25,238 nucleotides of DNA from JBCDCU01 sp039180865 (GCA_039180865.1 JBCDCZ010000029.1:1-25238), one strand, 5' to 3'; positions 15,015 through 23,042 are shown, counted from the stretch's first letter. A program made the numbers and translations. Notes: generated from the letters alone by a model not told the origin.

Positions 15015-16196
15015 CTAGGCGCTTGTGCTTGCCATCTTATCTTGGAGCGCGCGTGCAATAACGCGCTCTTCGTCGGTTGGGATCACCATGACCCTGATGC
15101 GTCCGGTGCCGATATCCGTCGCATTCGCCTGATTGCGATCGTCATCGAGTTCAATTCCGAGCCAACCCATATCCTCAGTGATCATTGAACGCATAAGTGC
15201 CGAGTTCTCGCCAATGCCGCCCGTGAAAACCAGCGCATCGAGCCCGCCGAGGCTCGCAGCAAGCGCGCCGACTTCGCGCCGCGCACGAAACGCATAATAG
15301 GAAAGCGCGTCTTTGGCTTCAGGTGCTGATGATGCCGAAAGTTCCCGCATATCGTGGGAGAGGCCGGACAGACCTTTCAGACCACTTTCCTTATAAAGAA
15401 GCGTCGTGAGGTCGGCTGCATTCATGCCGTCATGGTCCATAAGGTAGAGCAGGACGCCCGGATCGAGTTGCCCACACCGTGTTCCCATGGGAAGACCGTC
15501 GAGTGCTGAAAACCCCATTGTTGAAGCAATACTACGGCCATTCTTGACAGCGCACATCGAAGCGCCGTTTCCAAGATGCGCAATCACGACACATCCTTCG
15601 AAAAGCCTGGGTTCGCACCGTTTTAGTTCGCCCGTAATGAAATCATAGGAAAGGCCGTGAAACCCATACCGCCGCACGCCGCGCTCATAATAGTGCCTTG
15701 GGAGCGCAAACGTATCATTCACCCACGGGTGGCTCCGGTGAAAAGCGGTGTCGAAACAGCCAATCTGGAGCGCATCGGGAAACGCAGCCCGCGCGGCATC
15801 AACAGTCTTCAGGTTGTGGGGCTGGTGAAGGGGGGCCAGGGGTTCGAGAAGGCGCAGTTTTGCAATCGCCGTATCATCCAGCACGACGGGCTTTATGAAA
15901 TCGACACCGCCATGGGCAATGCGGTGGCCGACCCCGGTAACCCTCTCGTTGCCGATCATATCGCCACTTCGTTCAAGAATCGTCGTGAGCGCACTTTCGT
16001 GATTGGCGGCGCCGAGTTCGCTGACATCTTTCGCGATATCGCCGCCAGCGCTTTTCCGTTTCAGCACAAGACGAGCTGTCGGACCAAGATTTTCAACCTG
16101 GCCGCGGGTCTGTTCACTCAGGTTATCGTCGGTAAGATAGATCGAGAATTTTATCGAAGACGACCCCGCATTGAGGGTTAAAAAAGCGCCGGACAT
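15015..16196 (-). CDS. ackA: Acetate kinase
   Basis: AckA interconverts acetyl phosphate plus ADP and acetate plus ATP in the cytoplasm. The 393-residue length is normal. The phosphate-binding start LTLNAGSSSIKF (N9, S13) and the active-site residues R92 (HRIAHGG), D149 (FDTAFH), H180 (GFHGLSY) and R240 (MGTRCG) are all present. GGIGENSALMR near the C-terminus completes the ASKHA fold. GAGG lies 8 nt before the ATG, and the gene begins 33 bp after the phosphotransacetylase stop, so it is the third gene of the fabI-pta-ackA operon. With the upstream gene it gives the acetyl-CoA to acetate route with substrate-level ATP formation. Confidence 0.97.
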   Translation of the reverse strand: MSGAFLTLNAGSSSIKFSIYLTDDNLSEQTRGQVENLGPTARLVLKRKSAGGDIAKDVSELGAANHESALTTILERSGDMIGNERVTGVGHRIAHGGVDFIKPVVLDDTAIAKLRLLEPLAPLHQPHNLKTVDAARAAFPDALQIGCFDTAFHRSHPWVNDTFALPRHYYERGVRRYGFHGLSYDFITGELKRCEPRLFEGCVVIAHLGNGASMCAVKNGRSIASTMGFSALDGLPMGTRCGQLDPGVLLYLMDHDGMNAADLTTLLYKESGLKGLSGLSHDMRELSASSAPEAKDALSYYAFRARREVGALAASLGGLDALVFTGGIGENSALMRSMITEDMGWLGIELDDDRNQANATDIGTGRIRVMVIPTDEERVIARALQDKMASTSA

Positions 16197-16229
16197 TGTG
16201 TTTAACCTCGCCCGTTGATGGCTGGCATT

Positions 16230-17621
16230 TTAGCGCAGAACGCGTTTCTTGAGCCAAGTGTAATACAAGGCTGCGAGTGCTGCGGAAGCGAGACGGGATT
16301 TGTCGTCATCCGCCCGGCTCGTCAGGAGGATCGGACACTGCGCCCCGAGAACCAGACCACCGGCTTCAGCATGCGCGACAAATGTCAGTTCCTTCGCGAG
16401 CATGTTTCCCGCTTCGAGATTGGGGGTAATCAGAATGTCCGCATGCCCCGCAACAAGGGATTGAATGCCCTTCGTCTTTGCCGCCGTAACGTCGACAGCA
16501 TTATCCATGGCAAGGGGACCGTCGACCAAGCCGCCATGGATCTGACCGCGTTCCGCCATTTTGGAGATGACCGCGGCGTCGATTGTTGAAGGTATTGCCG
16601 GATTGACGGTTTCGATAGCTGACAGGATCCCGACCTTCGGTTTTTCGATACCAATAGCGAGCGCGAGATTGATGGCGTTTTGCGTAATATCGACTTTAGC
16701 CCTGAGGTCGGGCGTGATGTTGATCGCGGCATCGCTCACAATCAGAAAATGATCAAGGCCGGGCACATCCAGAACAAAGGCGTGGCTGAGGCGGCGTTTG
16801 GTGCGAAGGCCGCCATCGCGCTTGAGGATAGGCGCAAGAAGTTCATCGGTATGGAGGTGTCCCTTCATAATAGCCTGAGCCTTGCCTTCGTGGACAAGTT
16901 TCACTGCGGTGGCCGCCGCTTCATGATGGGTCGCGGCCTCGATCAAAGTATAGGAACTGATATCGCGATCGATCGCGCGCGCGGCAGCTTCTATGCGCCC
17001 GCGGTCCCCGATAAGGATCGGGGTAATCAAGGTATGATCGGCTGAGAGTAACGCGCCTGAGAGTGCCTGCTCTTCTTCCGGTGCGACGACAGCCGTTAAT
17101 ATCGGATCGAGGGGTTCGGCATCCGCGAGAAGCCGGTCGAAATGAACATGGCGCTGGACGGTGAGGCCTGGAATATCGTCGGCGTGGAAGGATTGCTTTT
17201 TGTCGGGTGCTATGACCTCGGCAAAGCCCTGGGCGATACAGGTCCCGTCTTCCATTTCGACACTGACCGCGAAGCGGGCAAGCCGGTCTTCGCCTTTTTC
17301 GACAAGTCGGACTCTGGCGGTCAATTGGTCGCCCGCATGGGCACGACCTGAAAACGTTAGCGATTGCCTTTTGTAGAGCGTGCCAGGGCCGGGAAGGAAG
17401 TTGCCCAAAACACTGGAGATTAACGCGGAAAGCCACATCGACGGTGCGACGGCTTCCGGTCGACCATCCAGGTCGCCGTCTTCCTTGGGAAGATGCATCG
17501 GATTGTGGTTCCCCGAAGCATTGGCGAAAATATAAAGATCTTCCGCACGGCAAAGGCGTTTGACCTCTGCCTCATCGCCAATCTTGAGCGCGTCGAAAGG
17601 TGTGTTCTCATAGATCGTCAT
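16230..17621 (-). CDS. pta: Bifunctional MaoC-like hydratase / phosphate acetyltransferase
   Basis: This 463-residue fusion has an N-terminal MaoC hot-dog domain (about 10-140) and a C-terminal phosphate acetyl/butyryl transferase domain (about 170-460). The latter shows PILIGDRGRIEAAA, AIMKGHLHTDELL, VSDAAINITPDL and GGLVDGPLAMDNAVD. It would transfer acetyl from CoA to phosphate for acetate kinase. In the MaoC part the usual catalytic D-x-N-P-x-H reads N38-H-N-P-M-H43: His is kept, but the Asp is Asn. Hydratase activity is therefore doubtful. The fusion is known in alphaproteobacteria. It lies between fabI (24 bp) and ackA (33 bp), so one transcript is very likely. Confidence 0.94.
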   Translation of the reverse strand: MTIYENTPFDALKIGDEAEVKRLCRAEDLYIFANASGNHNPMHLPKEDGDLDGRPEAVAPSMWLSALISSVLGNFLPGPGTLYKRQSLTFSGRAHAGDQLTARVRLVEKGEDRLARFAVSVEMEDGTCIAQGFAEVIAPDKKQSFHADDIPGLTVQRHVHFDRLLADAEPLDPILTAVVAPEEEQALSGALLSADHTLITPILIGDRGRIEAAARAIDRDISSYTLIEAATHHEAAATAVKLVHEGKAQAIMKGHLHTDELLAPILKRDGGLRTKRRLSHAFVLDVPGLDHFLIVSDAAINITPDLRAKVDITQNAINLALAIGIEKPKVGILSAIETVNPAIPSTIDAAVISKMAERGQIHGGLVDGPLAMDNAVDVTAAKTKGIQSLVAGHADILITPNLEAGNMLAKELTFVAHAEAGGLVLGAQCPILLTSRADDDKSRLASAALAALYYTWLKKRVLR

Positions 17622-17645
17622 GGCTCTGTCGCGTTCCTTTGCCGC

Positions 17646-18410
17646 TCAACCGATAACGTGGTGTCCGCCATCAATCAGGTGCGTTCCCCCCGTCACATGG
17701 GCCGCCTCATCACTCGCGAGGAATGCGGCATAGGCGCCGACATCCTCAATCGTGGCGAGCGTGTGGGTAGGCGCTCTGGAAACGGCGTCGCTTATCAGGG
17801 CATCGAAATGATCGATGCCACTTGCTGCACGTGTCGCAATCGGTCCTGGCGAAAGCGCATGGACCGAGATCCCTTTTGAGCCAAGTTCAGCCGCTGCATA
17901 ACGGCTAACCGACTCGAGCGCAGCTTTTACGGGCCCCATAATGTTGTAGTGCTCGACGACCTTTTCGGAGCCATAGAATGTCACGCACATGCAGGTGCCG
18001 CCAAGTGGCATCAGCGGTTCGGCAAGCCGGATCATCCGCAAATAGGAATGAACCGAGACGTCCATTGCGATCTGGAAACCTTCGCGTGAGCAATCGACGA
18101 CCCGACCGGCAAGATCTTCTTTCGGACAAAAGGCGATGGAATGAAGCAGAATATCGAGGTTGCCCCACTCTTCTGTTATTCGCTGAAACAGCGCTTCCAT
18201 CTCTCCCTCTTTCTGGACGTTGAGGGGTGCGATAATGGAAGTGTTAAGGCTTTCAGCGAGCGGACGAACATGGGGTTCGGCTTTCTCGTTATAATAGGTG
18301 ATGGCAAGATCCGCGCCTTGGGCGTGAAAGGCGCGGGCGCATCCCCAAGCAATCGAGTGCTCATTGGCGACACCGGCCACCAATGCTTTCTTGCCTTTGA
18401 GCGAAAACAT
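17646..18410 (-). CDS. fabI: Enoyl-ACP reductase-like SDR protein (FabI2-type)
   Basis: This is a NADH-dependent enoyl-ACP reductase of the FabI class, 254 residues from the ATG at 18410. That start gives the normal FabI N-terminus (LKGKKALVAGVANEHSIAWG); the frame extends to 18473, but the extension runs through a palindrome and is unlike FabI. Y155 and K162 in HYNIMGPVKAALE match E. coli Y156 and K163. The second active-site tyrosine (E. coli Y146) is F145, with Tyr at 146. LHSIAFCPKEDL and ALSPGPIATRAASG support the call. It heads the operon with pta and ackA, so it may be a specialised second FabI rather than the main fatty-acid-synthesis enzyme. Confidence 0.92.
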   Translation of the reverse strand: MFSLKGKKALVAGVANEHSIAWGCARAFHAQGADLAITYYNEKAEPHVRPLAESLNTSIIAPLNVQKEGEMEALFQRITEEWGNLDILLHSIAFCPKEDLAGRVVDCSREGFQIAMDVSVHSYLRMIRLAEPLMPLGGTCMCVTFYGSEKVVEHYNIMGPVKAALESVSRYAAAELGSKGISVHALSPGPIATRAASGIDHFDALISDAVSRAPTHTLATIEDVGAYAAFLASDEAAHVTGGTHLIDGGHHVIG

Positions 18411-18451
18411 TCCCGCGCGCCCCTTCGTCTCTGCAGACTGACAATCGCTGC

Positions 18452-18471
18452 GCACCCGACCATACGGGTGC
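18452..18471. promoter_or_regulatory. Perfect 20-bp palindrome, candidate operator upstream of fabI-pta-ackA
   Basis: GCACCCG and CGGGTGC (7-bp arms) flank a 6-base centre at 42-61 bp upstream of the chosen fabI ATG. The position and symmetry suit a dimeric repressor site or a 5'-UTR hairpin; there is no T-run for a terminator. The binding protein is unknown. Confidence 0.5.
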
Positions 18472-18474
18472 ATT

Positions 18475-18481
18475 ATGACAG
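18475..18481 (-). promoter_or_regulatory. Possible PhoB half-site (CTGTCAT)
   Basis: CTGTCAT on the minus strand matches one half of a Pho box exactly. The half expected 11 bp away matches at only three of seven positions on either side. It is noted because a pta-ackA operon of Sinorhizobium meliloti is known to be PhoB-controlled. A seven-base match is weak evidence. Confidence 0.2.
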
Positions 18482-18501
18482 TTATACTTCCGAAGTGTTG
18501 G

Positions 18502-19086
18502 TCAAGGTGTTGGAAAAGGACCGAAATTCAATTCCCATCGCGACAGGGCCTCTGCTACCCTATCGCAATCTTCAACGGATAGAACGCGCCAGCGGTCCGC
18601 ACTTGAGTAGGTGCGATCCGAGATTTCGCCAGCGGCGAGGCAGAGGTTTGAACCTCTCAGTCGGAGGCGTCCATCATCAAATTCGAATGTCTGCAAAGGG
18701 GCTGCGTTGAAGAAGGAAACACCGCTTCCGCAACCACGAAGCAGGATAGAGGCACCGGGAAGTGCGCGTCCATTCACGCCCGCTGCCGTGATGCAAAGGC
18801 CAACCTGAAAGAACTCTATGCGACCTTGATCATCGACAATGATCGCACTGTCCTCGGTGAGGGTGCCTTTGCAGTTGTGGGCGAAGATTGGAACGTCGAG
18901 CCTCAGATTGCCGGGTGTTCCGAGGATATCGATGCAATAGCCATCGATTGGCCGGTCCAGCCGGTCAATCAATCGCAAATGCGCAGGTTTGGTATCAGCA
19001 ACGGTGACAGCTGTCAGGCTGATGGTTCCAAATATGGCGCCAAGAACCAAAGCCAGCTGAACGGTAAGCGAACGCAAGGGTGTCAT
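18502..19086 (-). CDS. Secreted six-cysteine protein, probable beta-trefoil (ricin-B-like)
   Basis: The 194 residues begin with a signal peptide (hydrophobic 8-28, likely cut after TVA at 30). The mature part has exactly six Cys at 51, 72, 98, 119, 149 and 174. They form three pairs 21, 21 and 25 apart, each pair opening with a similar motif (YCIDILG, LCITAAG, LCLAAGE). This is the pattern of the three subdomains of a ricin-type beta-trefoil, with weak QxW-like ends (QTFEF and RWEL). Such domains usually bind sugars; this one has no attached enzyme domain. AGGAGG, overlapping the lysE-type gene's stop codon, lies 6 nt before the ATG, so translation is probably coupled. The fold is an inference from the cysteine pattern. 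Confidence 0.75.
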   Translation of the reverse strand: MTPLRSLTVQLALVLGAIFGTISLTAVTVADTKPAHLRLIDRLDRPIDGYCIDILGTPGNLRLDVPIFAHNCKGTLTEDSAIIVDDQGRIEFFQVGLCITAAGVNGRALPGASILLRGCGSGVSFFNAAPLQTFEFDDGRLRLRGSNLCLAAGEISDRTYSSADRWRVLSVEDCDRVAEALSRWELNFGPFPTP

Positions 19087-19096
19087 TCGATGCCTC

Positions 19097-19726
19097 CTAG
19101 AGTGCTGGATTGCGGCTGTCTGCCATTATCTTTCCGCCAATCGCGATGAAACACGCGCCAGCCGCGCGCTCAATTGAATGCCGCAAATGCTCGAAGCGCC
19201 GCATGACCGGGCCGGATGAGAGAAAGAGACTGACTGCGGAATACCAGATCAGCGATGAGAAAAAGACAATTCCAACCATCAACGCCATTAACCAGAACGG
19301 CGTTTCGGCTGTAACGGCGGTCGCAAAGACGCTTGCAAAAAGGACGATCGCTTTCGGATTGGTGAGGGTCACCGCAAAACCGAACAGGAAGCCGTTGAAG
19401 TGTCTTGGAACGGCTTCGGTATGGACATCGAGGTTTTCCGGTTTGGATAAGAGAAGCCGTATTCCGAGATAGATGAGATAAGTGCCGCCCAGCACCCGCA
19501 CTGTCCATGTCAGCCATTGATATTCAATAAGGATCGCCGAAAGGCCAGCAAGGCTAAGAGTAGCGTAGAGTAGGAGCCCTGTTGAGACACCGAGTGCAGT
19601 GAGGAGACCAGCTTGGGGACCACGCGTCATGGACGCTCGCAAAACACCAACGAAATCAGGCCCGGGGAGAATGAGCGCTGGAATGAAAATCCCGAAAACG
19701 GTGACGAGGGTGAGGATCGGATCCAT
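19097..19726 (-). CDS. LysE/RhtB family amino-acid exporter
   Basis: This inner-membrane protein of 209 residues (ATG at 19726) has about six hydrophobic segments. It begins LTLVTVFGIFIPALILPGPD, with the family's PGPD motif, and contains FAVTLTNPKAIVLFASVF, the conserved NPKA motif. LysE/RhtB proteins export amino acids or related small molecules; the substrate is unknown. A GTG at 19759 would add 11 residues, but the ATG gives the usual N-terminus; the ribosome-binding site is weak (GGTAAAG). It lies 10 bp upstream of the secreted trefoil-like gene, and about 100 bp downstream of the 520-residue secreted protein gene on the same strand. Confidence 0.92.
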   Translation of the reverse strand: MDPILTLVTVFGIFIPALILPGPDFVGVLRASMTRGPQAGLLTALGVSTGLLLYATLSLAGLSAILIEYQWLTWTVRVLGGTYLIYLGIRLLLSKPENLDVHTEAVPRHFNGFLFGFAVTLTNPKAIVLFASVFATAVTAETPFWLMALMVGIVFFSSLIWYSAVSLFLSSGPVMRRFEHLRHSIERAAGACFIAIGGKIMADSRNPAL

Positions 19727-19826
19727 GAACTTTACCGGTTCGTTGAAGACTGCCCGCACCTAACCACACTGGCCTCGCTGATCGCAATCCGGGACTATGA
19801 TCACGATTTTAAAACAACCACGTGCC

Positions 19827-21389
19827 TCAGATGAACCACAAGGCATACAGCAAGGTTTCGCTATCGGGCTGGCCAGTGCGGCGGCGATTGAATGTCACGC
19901 TGGGAATGGTATTGAGAACCTCGCCTTTTTCGACAAAAGACAGCGCACCGGGACCCACTGCGAATGCAATCAAATCAAAATGCTCCACTTCCTCGAAGAA
20001 GCGTTTCAGATTGATGCCGCCGGGAAAGCGGATGTGCGGTGACAGCGCGGTCCCTTCCATCAGTGCGATGCGGCCCCGTAACGAGGTCTGCCAGACTTCA
20101 ACAAAATCCGCTGTAACGGTCAGATGGCCAACTGCGCTCTGCTGATTGAGGTTTGGCAGCCATTCCCGATCGTTATCCGTTTCTTGCTGTGCGAGCTCCC
20201 ATACCTCTTGGCCAAGTCTTGCAGCAGTCAGGATGTTGTCCCGCGTGCGGAGCAAGCGCTCGCGATCGACAACCTTCCAGTTAATGGAATGAAATAGATT
20301 GAGTGCATCGAGACCGTTCCCAATAAGCGGTGCGCTTGGTGTCGCGGGATTTGCCGGATCAAGTGCAGAGAGCCTCATCTTCAAGATGCTCTCTTCCGCT
20401 TCCAAGGCGCGTCTGTCACGGTCCGCAGCCTGAAGGGGGGTGATCTCTTCGTCGATCGCGAGAGTCATCGCGGTCTTTTCCTCAGGCGAAAGCGTTCCGT
20501 CGAAACGGATGCGATCGCGTTCGCGCGTTTTTTCTCGCAAGAGCCGGGTCTGTTCCGGCGTCATGGCTTCGTTCTTCCGAGCAGCTATGGCATCGATCTC
20601 GGCGCGCAAGTCCTGGATTTCCTGATCACTGCCGACCATCGCGAGAAGTGCACGCCCGAATTCTGTTGCCTCGTTTCCAAAAAACATCTGGAACGTGGTC
20701 TCGAATGTTGTCTCGAAATCGAAGGCAAGAAAGAAGTTTGGAAAAGCCATTATGGTATGCGCGCGGCTTTCCAACCATTTTGCATCCGCATTGTCGAAGG
20801 CGATTTCGAGCCCTTCTGAAAGGTCGATATTGTTTGATTTTAGCTGGTTGTCGAAAGCGTTCAGGAGAGTTGGAAGGCGTTCTGCCTCGTCGATTGTTCC
20901 ATCAAGGTTTGTGTCGAATGCGATTCTGTCGACACGCACCACAAGCTTTACTGGCGTCTCACCAACGGTTGAAAGTGCTCTGCTCGCCCGCTCCATCCCA
21001 TCGGCAAAGCCGGTCAGCATGAGCCTGATCTTTTCGTAACTGGCTGTCTCCGGGTTGGGATGAGGAGATGTGGTGAGATCGCCGGTAAACGGTCTTAGAA
21101 GCGCTGCGTTTTTTGCGATCTCGGCACCGAATTGATAGCGGCGCAAATCTTCCTGCAGGTTGGCGAGTGCGCCGAAAAACTCAAGTGCGCCGAGCGCATA
21201 GGCGGTTGCAGGATTTGACGGATCGGCCTTGTGCCGTCTGTCGAAATCCTTGATTCCCGCGTCATACTTTCCGGTCGAAAGATAAGCGTTAAGTTCCTGC
21301 GATGTGAGGGGGTCGGCTTGTGCGGGAGGCGCGACGAGTAGCGCTAATGCGCCGAGTGTTGCGCCTAACAGGCTGATCAAATGGCTCAT
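19827..21389 (-). CDS. Secreted protein of unknown function with one EF-hand loop
   Basis: I do not recognise the family of this 520-residue protein. It has a signal peptide (hydrophobic 5-22, likely cleavage after AQA-D near residue 26). The N-terminal 100 residues (YLSTGKYDAGIKDFDRRHK, then ATAYALGALEFF) look like a TPR-type helical repeat. A canonical 12-residue EF-hand loop lies at 159-170 (D159, N161, D163, G164, I166, E170), so calcium binding is likely. A tandem FETTFETTF follows. Residues about 260-340 are charged and helical, probably coiled coil. The C-terminal third is beta-rich and ends ETLLYALWFI. GAGAG lies about 8 nt before the ATG. It is probably periplasmic or surface-located. 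Confidence 0.85.
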   Translation of the reverse strand: MSHLISLLGATLGALALLVAPPAQADPLTSQELNAYLSTGKYDAGIKDFDRRHKADPSNPATAYALGALEFFGALANLQEDLRRYQFGAEIAKNAALLRPFTGDLTTSPHPNPETASYEKIRLMLTGFADGMERASRALSTVGETPVKLVVRVDRIAFDTNLDGTIDEAERLPTLLNAFDNQLKSNNIDLSEGLEIAFDNADAKWLESRAHTIMAFPNFFLAFDFETTFETTFQMFFGNEATEFGRALLAMVGSDQEIQDLRAEIDAIAARKNEAMTPEQTRLLREKTRERDRIRFDGTLSPEEKTAMTLAIDEEITPLQAADRDRRALEAEESILKMRLSALDPANPATPSAPLIGNGLDALNLFHSINWKVVDRERLLRTRDNILTAARLGQEVWELAQQETDNDREWLPNLNQQSAVGHLTVTADFVEVWQTSLRGRIALMEGTALSPHIRFPGGINLKRFFEEVEHFDLIAFAVGPGALSFVEKGEVLNTIPSVTFNRRRTGQPDSETLLYALWFI

Positions 21390-21507
21390 AGCGAAACTCT
21401 CAAAACGAAACGGATTGATGCGGTCAGTCGCGCGCTTTCCATGCCGGACTGCTGTCGAACACTATGCCCAATCGTTTTGGTTTCGCAAGAAATGGGAGTG
21501 AGCCCTG

Positions 21508-22128
21508 TCAGGCGGGCTTTATCGCATAAGCGGCTTTTACGGAGGGTTGCTCTTCGAGTTGTGCTGCAAGCGCCGCGAGGGCGGGAACATGACCACGCCA
21601 CTGCCAATCATCGAACCGAAAGTCGAGGTATTTCACGAATGCGACAAGGGCAGCCGAAGCCAGGGTAAGCTCTCCATCGAATTGTTCACTGCGCTGCTCG
21701 ATCCAGCTGAGGCCGGTGAGTATTCGGTCTTTGTTGTCGGCAATCATTTCCGGCCAGCGCATCTCTTCAGGTCTGAAGGAGAGTTCATAGCGTGTCTGCA
21801 CGGCGCGTTCCATCAGGCCGTTAATCATCTGGTGATTGCGAAGAAGCATCGTACGTCGATCTCCCTCCGCAGGCAGCAGTCGGGACGTTCCTGAGCGGCG
21901 GATCAAATAATCCGCGATTGTGAGAGAATCGACCAGAACCTCGCCGTCGTCGGTTTCTAGAGCCGGTATCTGGCGAAGGGGAGAAACCGTATCGCCGTAT
22001 TCACGATTGGGAGCTGCGGGCCTCACAGTGGTCTCGGTGATCTCAATCGCGTCAATCAAGGCACATTCGTGAATGATAACAAGAGTCTTGCGGACGAAAG
22101 GTGAATTCTGCGAGAAGTAAAGTTTCAT
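21508..22128 (-). CDS. Glutathione S-transferase family protein
   Basis: This 206-residue soluble protein has a thioredoxin-like N-terminal domain starting MKLYFSQNSPFVRKTLVII. It carries the cis-Pro region RQIPALETDDGEVLVDS, which contacts glutathione, and then IADYLIRR. An all-helical C-terminal domain (about 90-200) follows. Bacterial relatives include YibF-like proteins; the substrate cannot be inferred. Its ATG overlaps the stop codon of the upstream esterase gene (ATGA), so the two are translationally coupled. The esterase is secreted while this protein is cytoplasmic, so a shared pathway is not obvious. Confidence 0.92.
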   Translation of the reverse strand: MKLYFSQNSPFVRKTLVIIHECALIDAIEITETTVRPAAPNREYGDTVSPLRQIPALETDDGEVLVDSLTIADYLIRRSGTSRLLPAEGDRRTMLLRNHQMINGLMERAVQTRYELSFRPEEMRWPEMIADNKDRILTGLSWIEQRSEQFDGELTLASAALVAFVKYLDFRFDDWQWRGHVPALAALAAQLEEQPSVKAAYAIKPA

Positions 22129-23042
22129 GATCCGTCTTTCTTTGAGGGAGCGACCTGAGCATCCAGCGCTTCGAACCAGTCGAGAGCATGGTTCGCCCAG
22201 GCGTCAGGGACTTCATGGCCGCCCGGATGTAGGGCGAATTGAAGGGCGGTCCCCGGTGCGCAATGTGTCCATGTTCTGAGCCAGAAGGGACCATCGGTCT
22301 CAAAGGCATCGGCGCGCCACTTTTCGCATCCGTTTTCAATCCGCCATTGATTGAGCGTCTGGTAGATGTCGCCTTGTGCCACAAGACCTTTGCCGTCCTT
22401 AAGCTGTCTCAGCGGTCGACCCTCAAGCGGTACCGTCTGATCGCGCCAGCCATGGGTATGAAGCAGTTTTACCGGTCCGGCGCAATCTTCCGGGTGAGGC
22501 CGCCAGAAGCCTCCCGCAACCGGCGCGAAGGCCTTCACCAGTTCAGGTTCAGTGCAGGCGAAGTAAGAAACGATGGATCCGCCGATTGAATAGCCGGTCA
22601 GCAAGATGCGGTCGCGGTCGATGTCGAATCGCGTCTGGACATCTTCCAGGATTTCTTTCAGAAAAGCCAAATCGTCCCGCTGTTTCGGAAGCTGTGGAAT
22701 GAAGGCCCAACCCGGACCGAACCTGCTTCCGGGGCGCTTCTTGCCATTGGGTGCAATGACAGCATAGCCGCGGGCCAGAAAATCCTCGGTCATTTGAGCG
22801 CGGCTTTTAAAGATCCGCGATCCCCAGCCTCCGCCGCCGTGAAAAAAGATGACGGCAGGCTTTTTCCCACCCTCCGAGGCTTCCGGCATGACGGCGTAGT
22901 AGCTGCCAAGCGGCACTTCGCAGGCTGTTTCTTCCGTTGCGCCGCAAATCTCATCGGCAATGGCGGGCGGCGCGACGGCAAACAAGAAGGAGGTGAGGAA
23001 GGCGGCTGGGAAAAGTCGGGTGAAATCGAGTCTGAGAGGCAT
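22125..23042 (-). CDS. Secreted alpha/beta-hydrolase, LpqC / PHB-depolymerase-like esterase
   Basis: The 305-residue protein has a signal peptide (hydrophobic 11-28, likely cleavage near 29). A small alpha/beta-hydrolase domain follows. The oxyanion-region motif FFHGGGGWG is at 67-75. The nucleophile is S152 in GYSIGGS, the acid is probably D201 in GWRDQTVP, and the base is H276 in LHPGGHEVP. This order and spacing match the LpqC/poly(3-hydroxybutyrate)-depolymerase-like family, which includes feruloyl esterases, so the true substrate is uncertain. It is expected in the periplasm or outside the cell. GGAG lies 10 nt before the ATG. It is the first gene of a pair with the GST gene. Confidence 0.92.
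   Translation of the reverse strand: MPLRLDFTRLFPAAFLTSFLFAVAPPAIADEICGATEETACEVPLGSYYAVMPEASEGGKKPAVIFFHGGGGWGSRIFKSRAQMTEDFLARGYAVIAPNGKKRPGSRFGPGWAFIPQLPKQRDDLAFLKEILEDVQTRFDIDRDRILLTGYSIGGSIVSYFACTEPELVKAFAPVAGGFWRPHPEDCAGPVKLLHTHGWRDQTVPLEGRPLRQLKDGKGLVAQGDIYQTLNQWRIENGCEKWRADAFETDGPFWLRTWTHCAPGTALQFALHPGGHEVPDAWANHALDWFEALDAQVAPSKKDGS

Noticed and set aside
15657..16181. Plus-strand open frame of 174 codons
   Set aside because: It is fully antisense within ackA, whose catalytic residues are all intact.
18411..18473. Extended 21-residue N-terminus for the FabI-type protein
   Set aside because: The extension is translated from the palindrome and leader and is unlike the FabI N-terminus, which begins normally at the ATG at 18410.
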